Assembly (NCBI GenBank): GCA_947579665.1
Contig: OX388351.1
Coordinates: 61,016,939-61,080,938, forward strand
Direction of reading: 5' to 3'
DNA: 64,000 bases
Source: Sympetrum striolatum
Lineage: Eukaryota; Arthropoda; Insecta; Odonata; Libellulidae
The notes beneath the pieces are model-generated. The model saw only the letters and a list, made by a program, of their open reading frames with translations. It had not been told where the DNA came from and searched no databases. Within the stretch, counting starts at the first letter, position 1. Each line of letters begins with the position of its first letter. Made by a program: the position numbers and the translations under genes. Shown piece after piece: positions 37,597 to 47,582 of the stretch.

Positions 37597-37766
37597 TGTT
37601 AAGAATATGGTTTACAAATACTTCTTCCACATATTTATTTAAAAAAACGACCGGTTTCGGCTCAGATCGGCCATCATCAGGTCCTGGTGATGGCCGATCT
37701 GTGCCAAAACCGGTCGTTTTTTAAATAAATGTGTGGAAAAAGTATTTGTAAACCTTATTCTTAACA
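37597..37766. repeat. Long palindromic repeat, family P, copy 1
   Basis: Arms of about 83 bp (37597-37680 and 37684-37766) are near-perfect reverse complements around a 3-base centre. Each arm runs from a CTGRTGATGGCCGATCTG core (R = A or G), through GCCGAAACCGGTCG (GCCAAAACCGGTCG in the right arm), to AAATAAATGTGTGG and GTATTTGTAAACC. The CGAAACCGGTCG to TGTGG segment matches the palindrome at 51.9 kb. The left arm, read on the minus strand, has CTGATGA, T, GGC, loop, GCC, GAAAC, CGGTC, a hammerhead-like order. No protein frame. Confidence 0.9.
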
Positions 37767-38800
37767 TCCTCTGTTATGGATTTCCACTCGGTGAAGCCTG
37801 CCACAATAGATTTTATCAGATTAATGTAATTTTATTACCAGTCAGACGACTTTCAAAGATAAAAATAAAATACAATTCTTACCTAATGAATAGACGGGTC
37901 ATACTGGAGAATCTAAACTGTGACACTTTAACACGGAATAAGAGAAAAGGAGCTTGATTAAAATAAATAAGGTATAAACCAATCTTAGAAAAAGTAAATA
38001 CCTGTTGCGGAAAATCTGGGCAAGGATCGCTCTGGTTGAAATATTTTACGGCATCTAGGAGTGGATGAATATAAAAACCTATGCAAGGTTACTTAGTAAA
38101 AACAAACTGTAGAAAGGGGAAGATTCAGTAGCAGTTGAATATTTTTAGTGGACATTAAAAAGATAAATTACAGTGTAAACGAAATCGAAAGGGACTTTAG
38201 ATAATCACATGAACATATATTTGAAAAGAAAATTCACCAAATCCTTTCCCCTTGAATTGAAAAAATATTTGGTCATCCAATTATCACGACTTGATTAAGC
38301 GTCTGGATTGATGTCACTACAACGGAAACATGTTTCAAGCGATTGCTTTGCCAATTTCATCACGGAATTGACCAGTCTCTCCATGAAAATTCCGGTGCAT
38401 TCCGCATTACATTTCCTAACCGATTTCATAATTGGTCGAGTTTAGTTTCCTCCTCACATCATTAGTGAAGCTAAGTAGGCCATTAATCCGGAGAAACAAA
38501 CAGCGAGATAAATTCATTTAAATATATTATGGCTGGTAATGACATTCGAACCCAGTTAGATTGGTTTCAATCCAGAAAACATTTCCATTTTAATTTGGAA
38601 TGGCAGAGAAGTGAAATCGTGTAAGTAAAACCGCAGTGGGTGACCCTTATAATGCAACAAAGTACGGATTTGCTGCTCCCCCCTCAATTGTAACTTCAAT
38701 TTCAAGAATATTCATGAATTTGCCGCGTATCTGGGGTAGTAATTTTAATGACATTCGCAGCGCAAACGGAACTGATGTTTCAGGAAGGGTATAGAAATTA
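37767..38800. other. Non-genic stretch
   Basis: No family recognised; slightly GC-richer from about 38280 to 38800. Confidence 0.4.
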
Positions 38801-39427
38801 CAGTGGAACCTCGGTTCACGACCGCCTCTGTTCACGACCAACTCGGTTCACGACCAGCTTTGGCAACAAATTTTGATTCGGTTGGCGTACAACAACTCGG
38901 TTCACGACCAAGGCTGCCGACCAGTTGAGTAGGCAACCCCGACATAAGGCAGCATCGTTCCAGTTGCAGACAGGTTCATCGGTGAACACAGTTCGTGAGT
39001 AATTTGCGGATTTCTTTATCAGTGAAACAGGACAAATTCTATAGCAATATAGTAAAATTTAGCTATCTTAAATTTTAATTACTGTATTTTATATTTATTT
39101 CGAATTTTCTTTTATCCCATATGGGTCTTATTCCGTATACGCAAGCTATTAACTGATCGCAGTCAATGACGCTCATAAAGACGAATTAAGGAAAAAATTT
39201 AAAAAAATAATATTCACGTAAAGTATTACAATTTAATTTTTTATTTATTTTTATAACTAATTTTACATGTAATTTACGTGCACTCTAAAAAAACTACACT
39301 TAAAAATACAAAGTTTCAGAGTATGGAACGGATTAATTGTATTTACATTAATTTCAACGGGAGAAATTATCTCGGTTCACGACCAGGGTCCAGGAACAGA
39401 TTAAGGTTGTCAACCGAGATTCCACTG
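38801..39427. mobile_element. Tigger/pogo-like non-autonomous DNA transposon
   Basis: The 627-bp element has terminal inverted repeats CAGTGGAACCTCGGTTCACG on the left and, inward from the right on the minus strand, CAGTGGAATCTCGGTTGACA. It is flanked by TA at 38799-38800 and 39428-39429. Subterminal repeats of CTCGGTTCACGACCA recur at both ends. The block GGAACGGATTAATTG near 39326 is typical of Tigger-type ends. The interior has no transposase frame, so this is a deletion derivative or MITE mobilised by a pogo-type transposase. Confidence 0.92.
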
Positions 39428-40311
39428 TACTTGGATAAAAAAATTAATATTTAAAAAAACGTCAAGAATAATTAACCAACGTTGTAGGGGAGGAAAGCAT
39501 CAGAAATTACAGCGGTCCAGCGATTGAATACCGTTCAACGCCATGCGCGATTATGAAATTTAAATAAAATGAATTTTAAAATACTTAGGAATCGCACAGA
39601 TTCATAAGTAATTCGTCCACCCCTTTGCATTAGTTGAAGATCACAATTCAGTGATTATCACCTGTGCCTAATTGATTCGCATGTAGACAATTCTAATGTC
39701 ATATATTGGAGAAAGCTACATTATTATTTTTCTTCCGTTTTGGAAAAGAGTAATATGCCTCTTTCATTTACTTTAGTCTCAGAATTGTTCCGGTTGTGAT
39801 GATTTGAAAGCTGAAGAGGTTATGCGGAGACATTGACTGAGGTCTCATAGTAGTAGTAGTAATATGGTTTGAGGGTGCGTCAACGACTGAGGTCTCTTCA
39901 AATTGAATGCTGTGGAATGTGTTACGCATAGGATTTTTATAGTGCACATGGATCACTCTAACTCAAAAAATCCTGGCTCAATGAGGGGCACAACATAACT
40001 CTTCACCTAGCCTAGTAAACCTGTTCTCTCTCTAAAGAGCTTTTGGTTTCTAATAAGGGAGGGTTTTATATTCCAACCAGCCATTGGGTTAGAACATTAT
40101 AGACTGACTGCAGGTAATCCGTTGCCTCAGTTAATTGGATCTCAGTTTCTAGAGTGAGAAAAAGTAGTAGGAAAACGACATCATTGAAACGTAGATGGGA
40201 AAGAATTTGAATTGGAAAGCCATGTTGATTCTAATTATAGGTTGTACGAACTACTAAAATAAGTATGAGATGACAGATAGAGAATTGGGTATTTAGTAAA
40301 ATTTCTATTTG
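39428..40311. other. Non-genic stretch
   Basis: Contains a short (TAG)n run near 39850 and two occurrences of ACTGAGGTCTC about 50 bp apart (39836 and 39886). No gene recognised. Confidence 0.4.
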
Positions 40312-40590
40312 TTAATAATAATAATAATAATAATAAAACGGCTTTATTCGGGCGAGATTGAGACTAAAAGTCTCCTCATTCCATCTAACCCATCGCCATA
40401 CAATATATAAATAATTAATTTAAAGAGATAGTATAAAAAAAGATAAGAATTGTGGATTTTTAGAAAACCTGAGAAATTCTTAGGAAAAAAATTATCCACT
40501 GCAGGAAAACACTCACTAAGAAGGGGGGCGTGAAAAACCTGCGCAAACCTACCGATAGTCGTAACTAAAAAGATGGTAAGAAACATGATT
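40312..40590 (-). mobile_element. (ATT)n-tailed retroposon, family R, best tail
   Basis: On the minus strand it shows GTTTGCGCAGGTTTTTCACG, a C-rich run, GTGAGTGTTTTCCTGCAGTG, then AGTCTCAATCTCGCCCGAAT, AAAGCCGTTTTATT and a clean ATT repeat (plus-strand AAT run at about 40314-40336). This is the clearest 3' end of the family in the window. The body may continue toward 40990, but those bases are AT-rich and ambiguous. Confidence 0.75.
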
Positions 40591-41986
40591 ACATTTTATA
40601 AATAAACTATCAATAGGTACATATATGGGATACGTCAATAAACATAGTCATGTTGACATTTAAATAAATGTTAACCATTTACATGAGAACATAAAATAAT
40701 AAGGGTATACATATTTGAAAACATAAATACCGTTAATCCAGTACATAGTCAATATTACATAAAACGTAGATATTAACACAAAATAGGGATAGGAAACAGT
40801 CGAGAAACGATTTTTTGTAACTATAATAAAGAAGAGAGAATTTTGTTTACACCAGCAATAATATTGCTGTTGTATTAATAAATAATAAAACAGCAAATAT
40901 GAAAACTGAAGACGAAATATCACAATTGTAGTTCAATGGTACAGGATTTTTATATATAACATTAACATGTTCAATGCATACATATAGTATAAAGTCGAAA
41001 ATATTTAAAAACGTAAATAATATGGTGTCAGTTAAACAGTACAGGAAGTATATAAGTACAAATTGATAGAAAGTTAAAAAACGTAAATTAAAGGAAGAGG
41101 AAGATATTCAGAGTATAAGTATTCAGAGGAAGTAGTGAATGTAGTGGTTTTGCAAGAACGATCACTGGAAACTTTAATTGTAGGTTATACTTTTGTGGAA
41201 GTGAAGCGCTTCATGGACAATTTTGAGGTGGGAATCCATAGACCATCTCTGAACGGATTCCACCAGGGCGTTTATGACGCGGTATAGCATTCTGCGGCAT
41301 GGTCTATTTTGGACACGGGCCGATACACCGCCCCTCCCTTTCAATTTTCCGCCCCACATTTTTTCACATCGCGACGGATCCTTCAATCAATGTTCGCCGA
41401 AAGAAGAAGGCATTTTATCGCCCGAGGAGAACTTTACGATACCTCGGAGGGCGTGCGACTTTTGGGTCGCAAGACTTTGCCACGAAGATATAAAAAGAGA
41501 AGAATGGAAGAACGGGGCTAGTGGGAAATGTTTGAGAGGATGGAGAAAGTAGAACGAGAAAAAGTATTAAAAGAGGAAATAAATAGGGAGGGAAATTGAA
41601 TGGGTCGCGAGGGGATTGCGTGCGACGGAATACCGAGAGATCTCACAACGGCCTATTGTTCGTCTCTCCTTAAATTCGCTGTGCCATTTGTTAACATTAT
41701 TGTTTATTTTACGAGCAGTCACTCTCGCGTCGTTTACGACTGGGGCCGGGGAAGAAATATATACGGGCTCTGCGAGGATTAGATGGGGCAAAAGTAGATA
41801 ACGAATTAGCTGGAAGCACGGAGAATGAGTGGCCTCGGAAGTTAGCAATTTCAAGTGTATATCCACCGTGATGGAATGAGGGAAGGGTGCTTCAATGATA
41901 AAGAAAGTTTATTCCCGGGTTTATCTACGCTGTAGTATTTTATACCTAAATTTTCACGAAGGACCAAATTTCGCAGAATGAATTCT
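40591..41986. other. AT-rich block, then GC island
   Basis: Positions 40591-41120 are AT-rich and may include the upstream body of the retroposon. Positions 41170-41880 are GC- and CpG-richer, with several overlapping short frames on both strands (60-99 codons), none recognisable. Confidence 0.4.
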
Positions 41987-42052
41987 GTAAATCTACTTCT
42001 ACATATTTACCCTGCACGCCACATTTCTGCGTATGGCAGGAAATACATGAGG
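41987..42052 (-). mobile_element. LINE 3' end (CR1/L2/Jockey-like)
   Basis: Minus strand: TTTCCTGCCATACGC, then GTGGCGTGCAGGGTAAATA and a TGTAGAAGTAGATTTA tail, equivalent to the ends at 34.94 and 44.84 kb. It abuts the family R element that starts at about 42058. Confidence 0.65.
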
Positions 42053-42057
42053 TCTAT

Positions 42058-42360
42058 ATAATATCTTTATTAAGGCGAAATTGAGACTGAAAAGTATATT
42101 TTTTCCATCGAACCTTTTGTCAATGATATCATAGTCATAAAAACTTGTGTGTAGGTGAATAGGAATAGAGAGAAAAACTTAAAAAGGAGTGGATGTAAAA
42201 ATAACACCTAAGGTGATATCTTAGAAAGAAAGACCCACAGCAGGAAAGCACTCACAAAGAAGCGGGGTTTGAAAAAACCTGCGCAAACCTACTTATAGCA
42301 CAAGCTAAAGGACGTAAAAGAAGACTGTGTATAACACGGAAATTACAAAAGCAGTACTAT
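42058..42360 (-). mobile_element. (ATT)n-type retroposon, family R
   Basis: Plus-strand landmarks from left to right: ATTAAGGCGAAATTGAGACT, CCACAGCAGGAAAGCACTCA, CAAAGAAGCGGGGTTTG, AAAAACCTGCGCAAACCTAC and TTACAAAAGCAGTACTA. All are in family order for a minus-strand copy. The ATT tail is lost. The body may extend further right into AT-rich DNA. Confidence 0.7.
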
Positions 42361-42964
42361 AACGAAATTAAAAAATAATAGTAATATAAAATAATAAAAA
42401 GGAAAAATTACAATAGTATACAATGAGGAAATAATATATATTACAAAAACATACGATAAAACGTGTAAACGAAATTACAAATAAAACAAAATTAAATTAA
42501 AAGGAGGAAATTGCAGGAATGCACAATGAGAGAATAATCATTATCATAAGAAATAAATGAAAATGTTCAAATAAAAAAATTGTGTTGAAAATTAAACGTA
42601 CTAAAATGACATGTGAAAAATTTAACAGTTAATTAAAAATGGTAAATTAGTAAATACGAGTGGAAGTTTTTGATTTAAAGGATCTTAGAACAAGTACAAG
42701 AACAAATACACACACCATGACTCTACGTGTATAATCGATTGCTCTAACGTATCCTTCACCGAAAAAATGTGTGAACCATGGTTTTGACTCATAGAGTCAT
42801 TATAGATGATGACGACGGGGAATCATTACGTCATATTATTTTTGTAATAAATATTTTAATTGGCGAAATTCATCTTTTCTTTGTTTTATTCAAAGAGTCT
42901 TATCACGAAGTTATACGACCTAAGCAAATGCTTCTTTGCTTTTATTTCCTCCTATTTAATCTAT
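42361..42964. other. AT-rich spacer
   Basis: Possible decayed retroposon body on the left half; nothing definite. Confidence 0.35.
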
Positions 42965-43290
42965 CTATATAAAAAATTAACTCTGCATGCAGACTTTTAG
43001 CGTGCGGCAGGTGTATGCACCATTACCATAATTTCAAAAATCGTTCTCTTTGCGTATTGGTCAAGTAAAAAAAAGACATTTTGAAGCGACTAGTTGTAGT
43101 GTCTATTTCCCTGATCTTTCTTGTGTTACCTGAACGATGTACCTTCTTCGAATTTGTTAAGTAAATTAAGTTTTTGTATACAGCATCTTCTATAGATTCC
43201 CATTCTGCATCCTGAAGCATCCGAGTAGCGCTTTCTGGTGATAATAAAATCGTGAAATAATTTAGGATTGTTAACCTTATCAAACGCAAT
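42965..43290 (-). pseudogene. LINE relic: end of reverse-transcriptase ORF and 3' tail
   Basis: The minus-strand frame 43289-43023 (88 codons) matches the region downstream of the reverse transcriptase of the LINE at 44 kb. SATRMLQDAEWESIED parallels its SVTK...ESLKD segment. TTSRFKMSFF parallels RTSRFKNSFF just before the end of the ORF. The 3' tail follows at 43020-42965, with ACACCTGCCGCACGC and an AT-rich end. The alignment is in one frame, so the copy is diverged but lightly broken. It is 5'-truncated and in opposite orientation to the 44-kb copy. Confidence 0.7.
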
Positions 43291-43814
43291 TCGAAATCTA
43301 AATGTATTGCATAAGTTGTTGCAAATATTTTACATCAACTGCCCTTTTATTTTCTGCAGATTTCAACTCTCAGTTTTGAAGAATTCCAATAACGAAGTTA
43401 AAGTTTACTTTGTGGTTAAAGTTACTTCATCTTTTCTAAACAAAACTTTGAAAAACTCTTGTTATTGCATGATTATATATTTTGAAAGGATAAAATGAAA
43501 TAAAAACTTTTTGCTTGTAATAAAACCAGATAAAAGAGCAGGTGTTAAATCGTTTTCACTTTTGATTGAATTCTGATAGAGGAATATTCACTTCGATGTT
43601 CTGATGGAAAGAAAACATATCACTGAGTAATTCCTCGAATTCGAATTTATCGAACGGTCGCAGCGCAGTAATGAAGCGAAATCTACATTTACGGGAATAT
43701 ATATCCTGCACGGGAACTAATAGCTAAATCAAGTACATCATGTAATGATGATACTATCATTGGGAGATTGACGCAGTTATCGATTTTGCGGTCATTAAAT
43801 GTTTACATACAAAA
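43291..43814. other. Non-genic spacer
   Basis: A plus-strand frame of 76 codons (43268-43498) straddles the boundary and is not recognised. No other feature. Confidence 0.35.
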
Positions 43815-43870
43815 TTATAAACCGATTTATTAGGCGATATTGGGACTAGAAGTAAACTCCTAAAAATACT
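43815..43870 (-). repeat. 3' end fragment of retroposon family R
   Basis: The plus strand reads ATTTATTAGGCGATATTGGG and then ACTAGAAGT, corresponding to the GGCGAGATTGAGACT end of the family. The body is missing; the LINE below begins immediately to the right. Confidence 0.45.
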
Positions 43871-43882
43871 TAACATAAAGGA

Positions 43883-44893
43883 AGTAGTTGACTGGGTTGA
43901 GGATTTTCTCTACGAGAATGACTGAATAAGGGAACAGCAAGTAGTGCTGGATGGCGTTAGCTCAAATAGAGTCAAAGTTGCTTCTGGCGTACCTCAGAGA
44001 AGCGTAATTGGACCTCTTTTTTTCTTGGTTTATATCAATGACTTGAGTGACGAGATAGATAGCAAAGTGAGGATATTTGTGGATGACTCGGTTTTATTTA
44101 GAGAAATAACAAACAAGGAAGACCGAAAATCTCTCTCAAATGATTTAATTCTCATCCAAAGGGGGTGCGAAAAATTAGATATTAATGTAAATGCTCCGTA
44201 GTTAATTTCATCGAAAGGAAATATTGCGTTCTAATCACCCGTACAAAATTCATGACATTAATATAAAAGGAGTAGATTCAGTTGAATATCTCGGGATCAA
44301 CCTTAGTTATAATTGGAGCACACATATTCGAGAAACCTACGGCAAAGCAATTTAAAGGTTTGGTGTTGGCCTTGTAAAGCGATTCGTCGGTAAATGCGAT
44401 GAAAAGGTGAGAGAGCGGTTTTATTACGCCTTAGTAAGACCCCTGGAAAAAGCGGCAAGTATATGGGATCCGGCAGATGAAACGTGTACCCGCGAACTCG
44501 AGAAAGTGCAGCGTAAGGTGGTTCGTTTTGCTAAGAAATGCTAAGATAAGAAAGCAAGCGTTACAAAAATTCATTCAGACGTAGGTTGTGAATCCTTGAA
44601 AGACAAAGAGAATGGAAGCTAGGCTGCGGTTGCTTAATAAATTCAGGGAAACTACATTTGCGGAAGATACAACCGGTATCATGTAACCCGCCTGTTACCT
44701 CGGTCGATCCGCTAATGTCCATCATTTAAGAGAAAAAGATGTTAGGACGAGTCGTTTTAAAAACTCATTCTTTCCGCGAACGATACGAGACAATAACCGA
44801 GTAAAGTAGTTTAAATCAACTGGTGTTTATACCCCCTGCCACACGCCGAAAGGTGGCTCGCAAGGTATTAATGTATATGTAGATGAACATTGG
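43883..44893 (+). pseudogene. 5'-truncated non-LTR retrotransposon (LINE) with reverse transcriptase
   Basis: The 43944-44201 frame carries reverse-transcriptase core motifs: VPQRSVIGPLFFLVYIND, then VRIFVDDSVLF with the catalytic DD (normally YADD or FADD, here FVDD). Upstream VVDWVEDFLYE extends the domain back to about 43890, with a stop between. Downstream, in shifting frames, lie VEYLGINLSYNW (44281), YYALVRP (44421), a WDPADE segment, and the terminal domain to about 44810. The 3' signature ACCCCCTGCCACACGCCG and an ATGTATATGTAGATG tail close it. Several stops and frameshifts make it non-functional. The motif order and tail fit the CR1/L2/Jockey side of LINEs. The endonuclease half is missing, as in normal 5' truncation. 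Related 3' ends lie at 34.94, 41.99, 42.97 and 59.21 kb. Confidence 0.9.
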
Positions 44894-44920
44894 TGAACCT
44901 TTGAAATAATAATATAAGCA

Positions 44921-45037
44921 TAAGGAAGGGGTTGAGATGACTTTGCACATAAGGGCGTGCACCCAGGAAAATTCCTAAGGAAAAACGGACTTGAAAACCC
45001 GGCCCTGTCAGACTTTTTTTCAAGTCCGTTTTTCCTT
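44921..45037. repeat. SINE family A, fold-back copy
   Basis: The left part (44921-44992) is the body of the 6.1-kb SINE in minus orientation, ending AAAAACGGACTTG. It then switches at about 44997 to a plus-orientation piece, CCCGGCCCTGTCAGAC, which ends CAAGTCCGTTTTTCCTTA. The two AAGTCCGTTTTTCC segments form inverted arms about 28 bp apart. The tRNA-like head is lost. Confidence 0.75.
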
Positions 45038-47048
45038 AATAATATAAGGTCCAGCCCCTACTTGCATTGCTATACACATAATACAATTAATGTCATTCTC
45101 TTCCCCTACATAGTCATTTACACCCACACATGGCATCACTTACTTCTTCTAACTGACATTTTGTCATTCTTTACTTATTCTAGAGTAAATAGTGATCGCT
45201 ATCACGATGTGCACGATAGATTTAGTTCTTTTATACATAAACAATAACGGTCTACGTTTGCTATGTTATGATAATTTAAAGAATTTTCAATATGTATGAA
45301 ATCGTCCCCTCAATCGCTTGCAATGGGGATGATGAAATGAATTCATATTCCTCTCGTGAGTTAATTGCGAAATTCATGAGAGCCTACCTCTGTCCGGCAA
45401 TTAATATTTCCGCGACTCCATGGTAATTACAGAGTAATACAAATTCATGTTGATTGATTGTAACTGCAATGGATGCGTGGGCTAGTGATCACTTAAAACG
45501 TAAATATCGTTTCCGACGATAGTTGACATACGTATGGTCGTAAAAGGAGGATTGTGGTAATTTCTGAGAAATATAAACTGCGCGGGGATTCTCTGCGCAC
45601 GAACAGCAGAGATCGCTGTAGAAGCAGATGACATTGATTTATATCTAATTATTTATTTCGAAATAACTGTGAAGCGTATGTCGGTTGAAAATATTGAATT
45701 ACGAGGTTGACTCATAACTTTAGATTCTGCAAAACCCTTCACCTTAAATCTGAAGGACATATTTAGATTTCAGATGAATTTGATTTCAGCAAATCAATAT
45801 TCAGAGGAGTTGAAAAAATCAGCTTTATTTCTTTATCTAAAAACCATCAATCCAATAGAAACACTTTTCTGCACAAGAAGTACGTATGATTTCCTGAATT
45901 ATGAAATTTCACAAGCCGCCAATGTCCCACTCGATGCGGATGCGTTAAATTTAAGGTTTACCCATCGCATGGAAAGAGGGATAGCATGACCTAACACCCC
46001 ATGCAGACGCCTCGACTTCAAGGTATTTACAATTTGCTCTAAAATGTTCCTTATATTTCAATTTAATCCAAATAAGATATGATATGTTAATGCAATCAAA
46101 AATTATGAAATATAGAGAAAAGTTAATAAGTTTTCCATCAGGGACCACTTTGATAAATTATTCTAGGATTGATTGTGATGAGGGACGGTCTGACGGAGCA
46201 GATAGACAACTATTGCTATAAATTATTCAGGTCAAAGGTCGACTTGATCCAGCATCAGATACTAAAAATATTGGAGTAATGACTACTACAAAGCAATCTG
46301 AGCAGTAAGGTAGCAGGTAGGTGTCCCGCATTACCTCATTGAGCAGGAATTATAACTGAAAAACGTAGAATAAAGTGTAGGTTTACGACCACATAAAAAT
46401 CATACATGAGTCATTTACAGATTTATACATCAAAGAAGAATCCTCAAATTATTAAATAAAGACATTTTTATGACATTGTTGCTTTTTATTATAATTATTC
46501 TTCAATCTTTCTGTATGACTTTTCTCAATTTCAAATCAAAAAACAAAATCATTCTTATTAACTGAAGTTATAGTTGAATTTTCTTTTGATTTTCGGAGGA
46601 ACTCATGAGAAGTAGTCAATCACAACCACTATCTCTCATTAACAAATTGATCGGACCATTCTCCCGAATTGATGAATATTCCATGAATGCCTTTCTTTTT
46701 GATCACAAGTAGCATTTGATCCTCTTTGGGGGACGAAGCAAAGTCGAATATAGTTATCCACAAAAATAATGATTTGGTTCCGTATTGTGAGCTACGCCAG
46801 AACTCCATTAACGAGAATCCCATTGGATTCGACAATTATCGATGTCAAAGTTTGCCTCTCAGTTGAAATTCCTACACGATTTAATGAAACCATTTTACTC
46901 GTAAACAAAGCGATCCTTCATTCGGTTGAACGCGCGATGGAAGTTCCGGGTGATTTTATTAACCAGAATTATCTACGTTGATTATATAGCGTAAGGGGCA
47001 TAATGCTTTTGACGTAAAAATTTCCTGTATATCACTTGAGTTTCTAAC
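45038..47048. other. Non-genic stretch
   Basis: Open frames of 65-96 codons only, none recognisable. No repeats identified. Confidence 0.4.
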
Positions 47049-47582
47049 ATTAGACGATTTGAAAGTGAAAACAACTTTTACTAGACCACAGAATATTTTA
47101 TTTAGAAACGACTCCTTCAGCGGCCGTACGCCGAAGCAACCCCGCTGCGTCGCAAATGGCTCATCATCTGATAGAGAACAACCACGACTCTTTAAACATG
47201 GATTACCTGCATTTCGCGGAAAAAGGCATCACCTTAAACTCCTTGGAGCAAATAGAAATCCTGAGAAACGTGGCAGATCCAAATGTGAAAGTTATTAACG
47301 AATGTTTTTATCTCCTTTACCCTCACCTATCCTTTCCACAGTTATCAACACCCTTCACCATTTCCCCTCATAACCCACCACTCCCCCTCCCATTCCCTCC
47401 TACTTATATATATGCTGGATAGATTTGTATTTAGTCACCTGAGGATGACTCCATGAGTCGAAACCATGGTGGTTTCCAAATAAAATATTCTGTGGTCTAG
47501 TAAAAGTTGTTTTCATTTTCGCTCCTGATGGATCAATACCACGAAGTCACGGCCCAAGCAGTTGATTCTATTAGACGATTTG
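47049..47582 (+). mobile_element. Penelope-like element, 5'-truncated insertion with 13-bp target duplication
   Basis: A 13-bp direct repeat, ATTAGACGATTTG, occurs at 47049-47061 and 47570-47582. Inside, inverted arms of 43 bp with one mismatch lie at 47061-47103 and 47478-47520. Between them is a coding relic (next entry) and a 3' module CTGAGGATGACTCCATGAGTCGAAACCATGG at 47433-47467. Inverted terminal pieces, 5' truncation and target duplications of this size fit Penelope-like elements as known. The 49 bp between the right arm and the right direct repeat would be the true 3' end. This is the best-delimited retroelement insertion in the window. Confidence 0.65.
47129..47311 (+). pseudogene. 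Penelope-like C-terminal (GIY-YIG-linked) coding remnant
   Basis: The plus frame containing AHHLIENNHDS and, after four residues, LHFAEKGITLNSLEQIEIL, followed by VINE, resembles the C-terminal part of Penelope-type proteins. In those, a conserved H-L-I/x-x-x-x-H block is followed by an L-H...KG..L..LE.xEI block after the GIY-YIG endonuclease core. The GIY-YIG core and reverse transcriptase are absent. The frame runs on into a C/T-rich, low-complexity region and ends at 47422. The call depends on motif appearance; a profile comparison with GIY-YIG proteins would settle it. Confidence 0.55.

Noticed and set aside
43680..43740. Another LINE 3' end on the minus strand
   Set aside because: Only a short ATGTAGATTT-like tail and GTGCAGG are suggestive; the CCCTGCCACRCGCC signature is missing.
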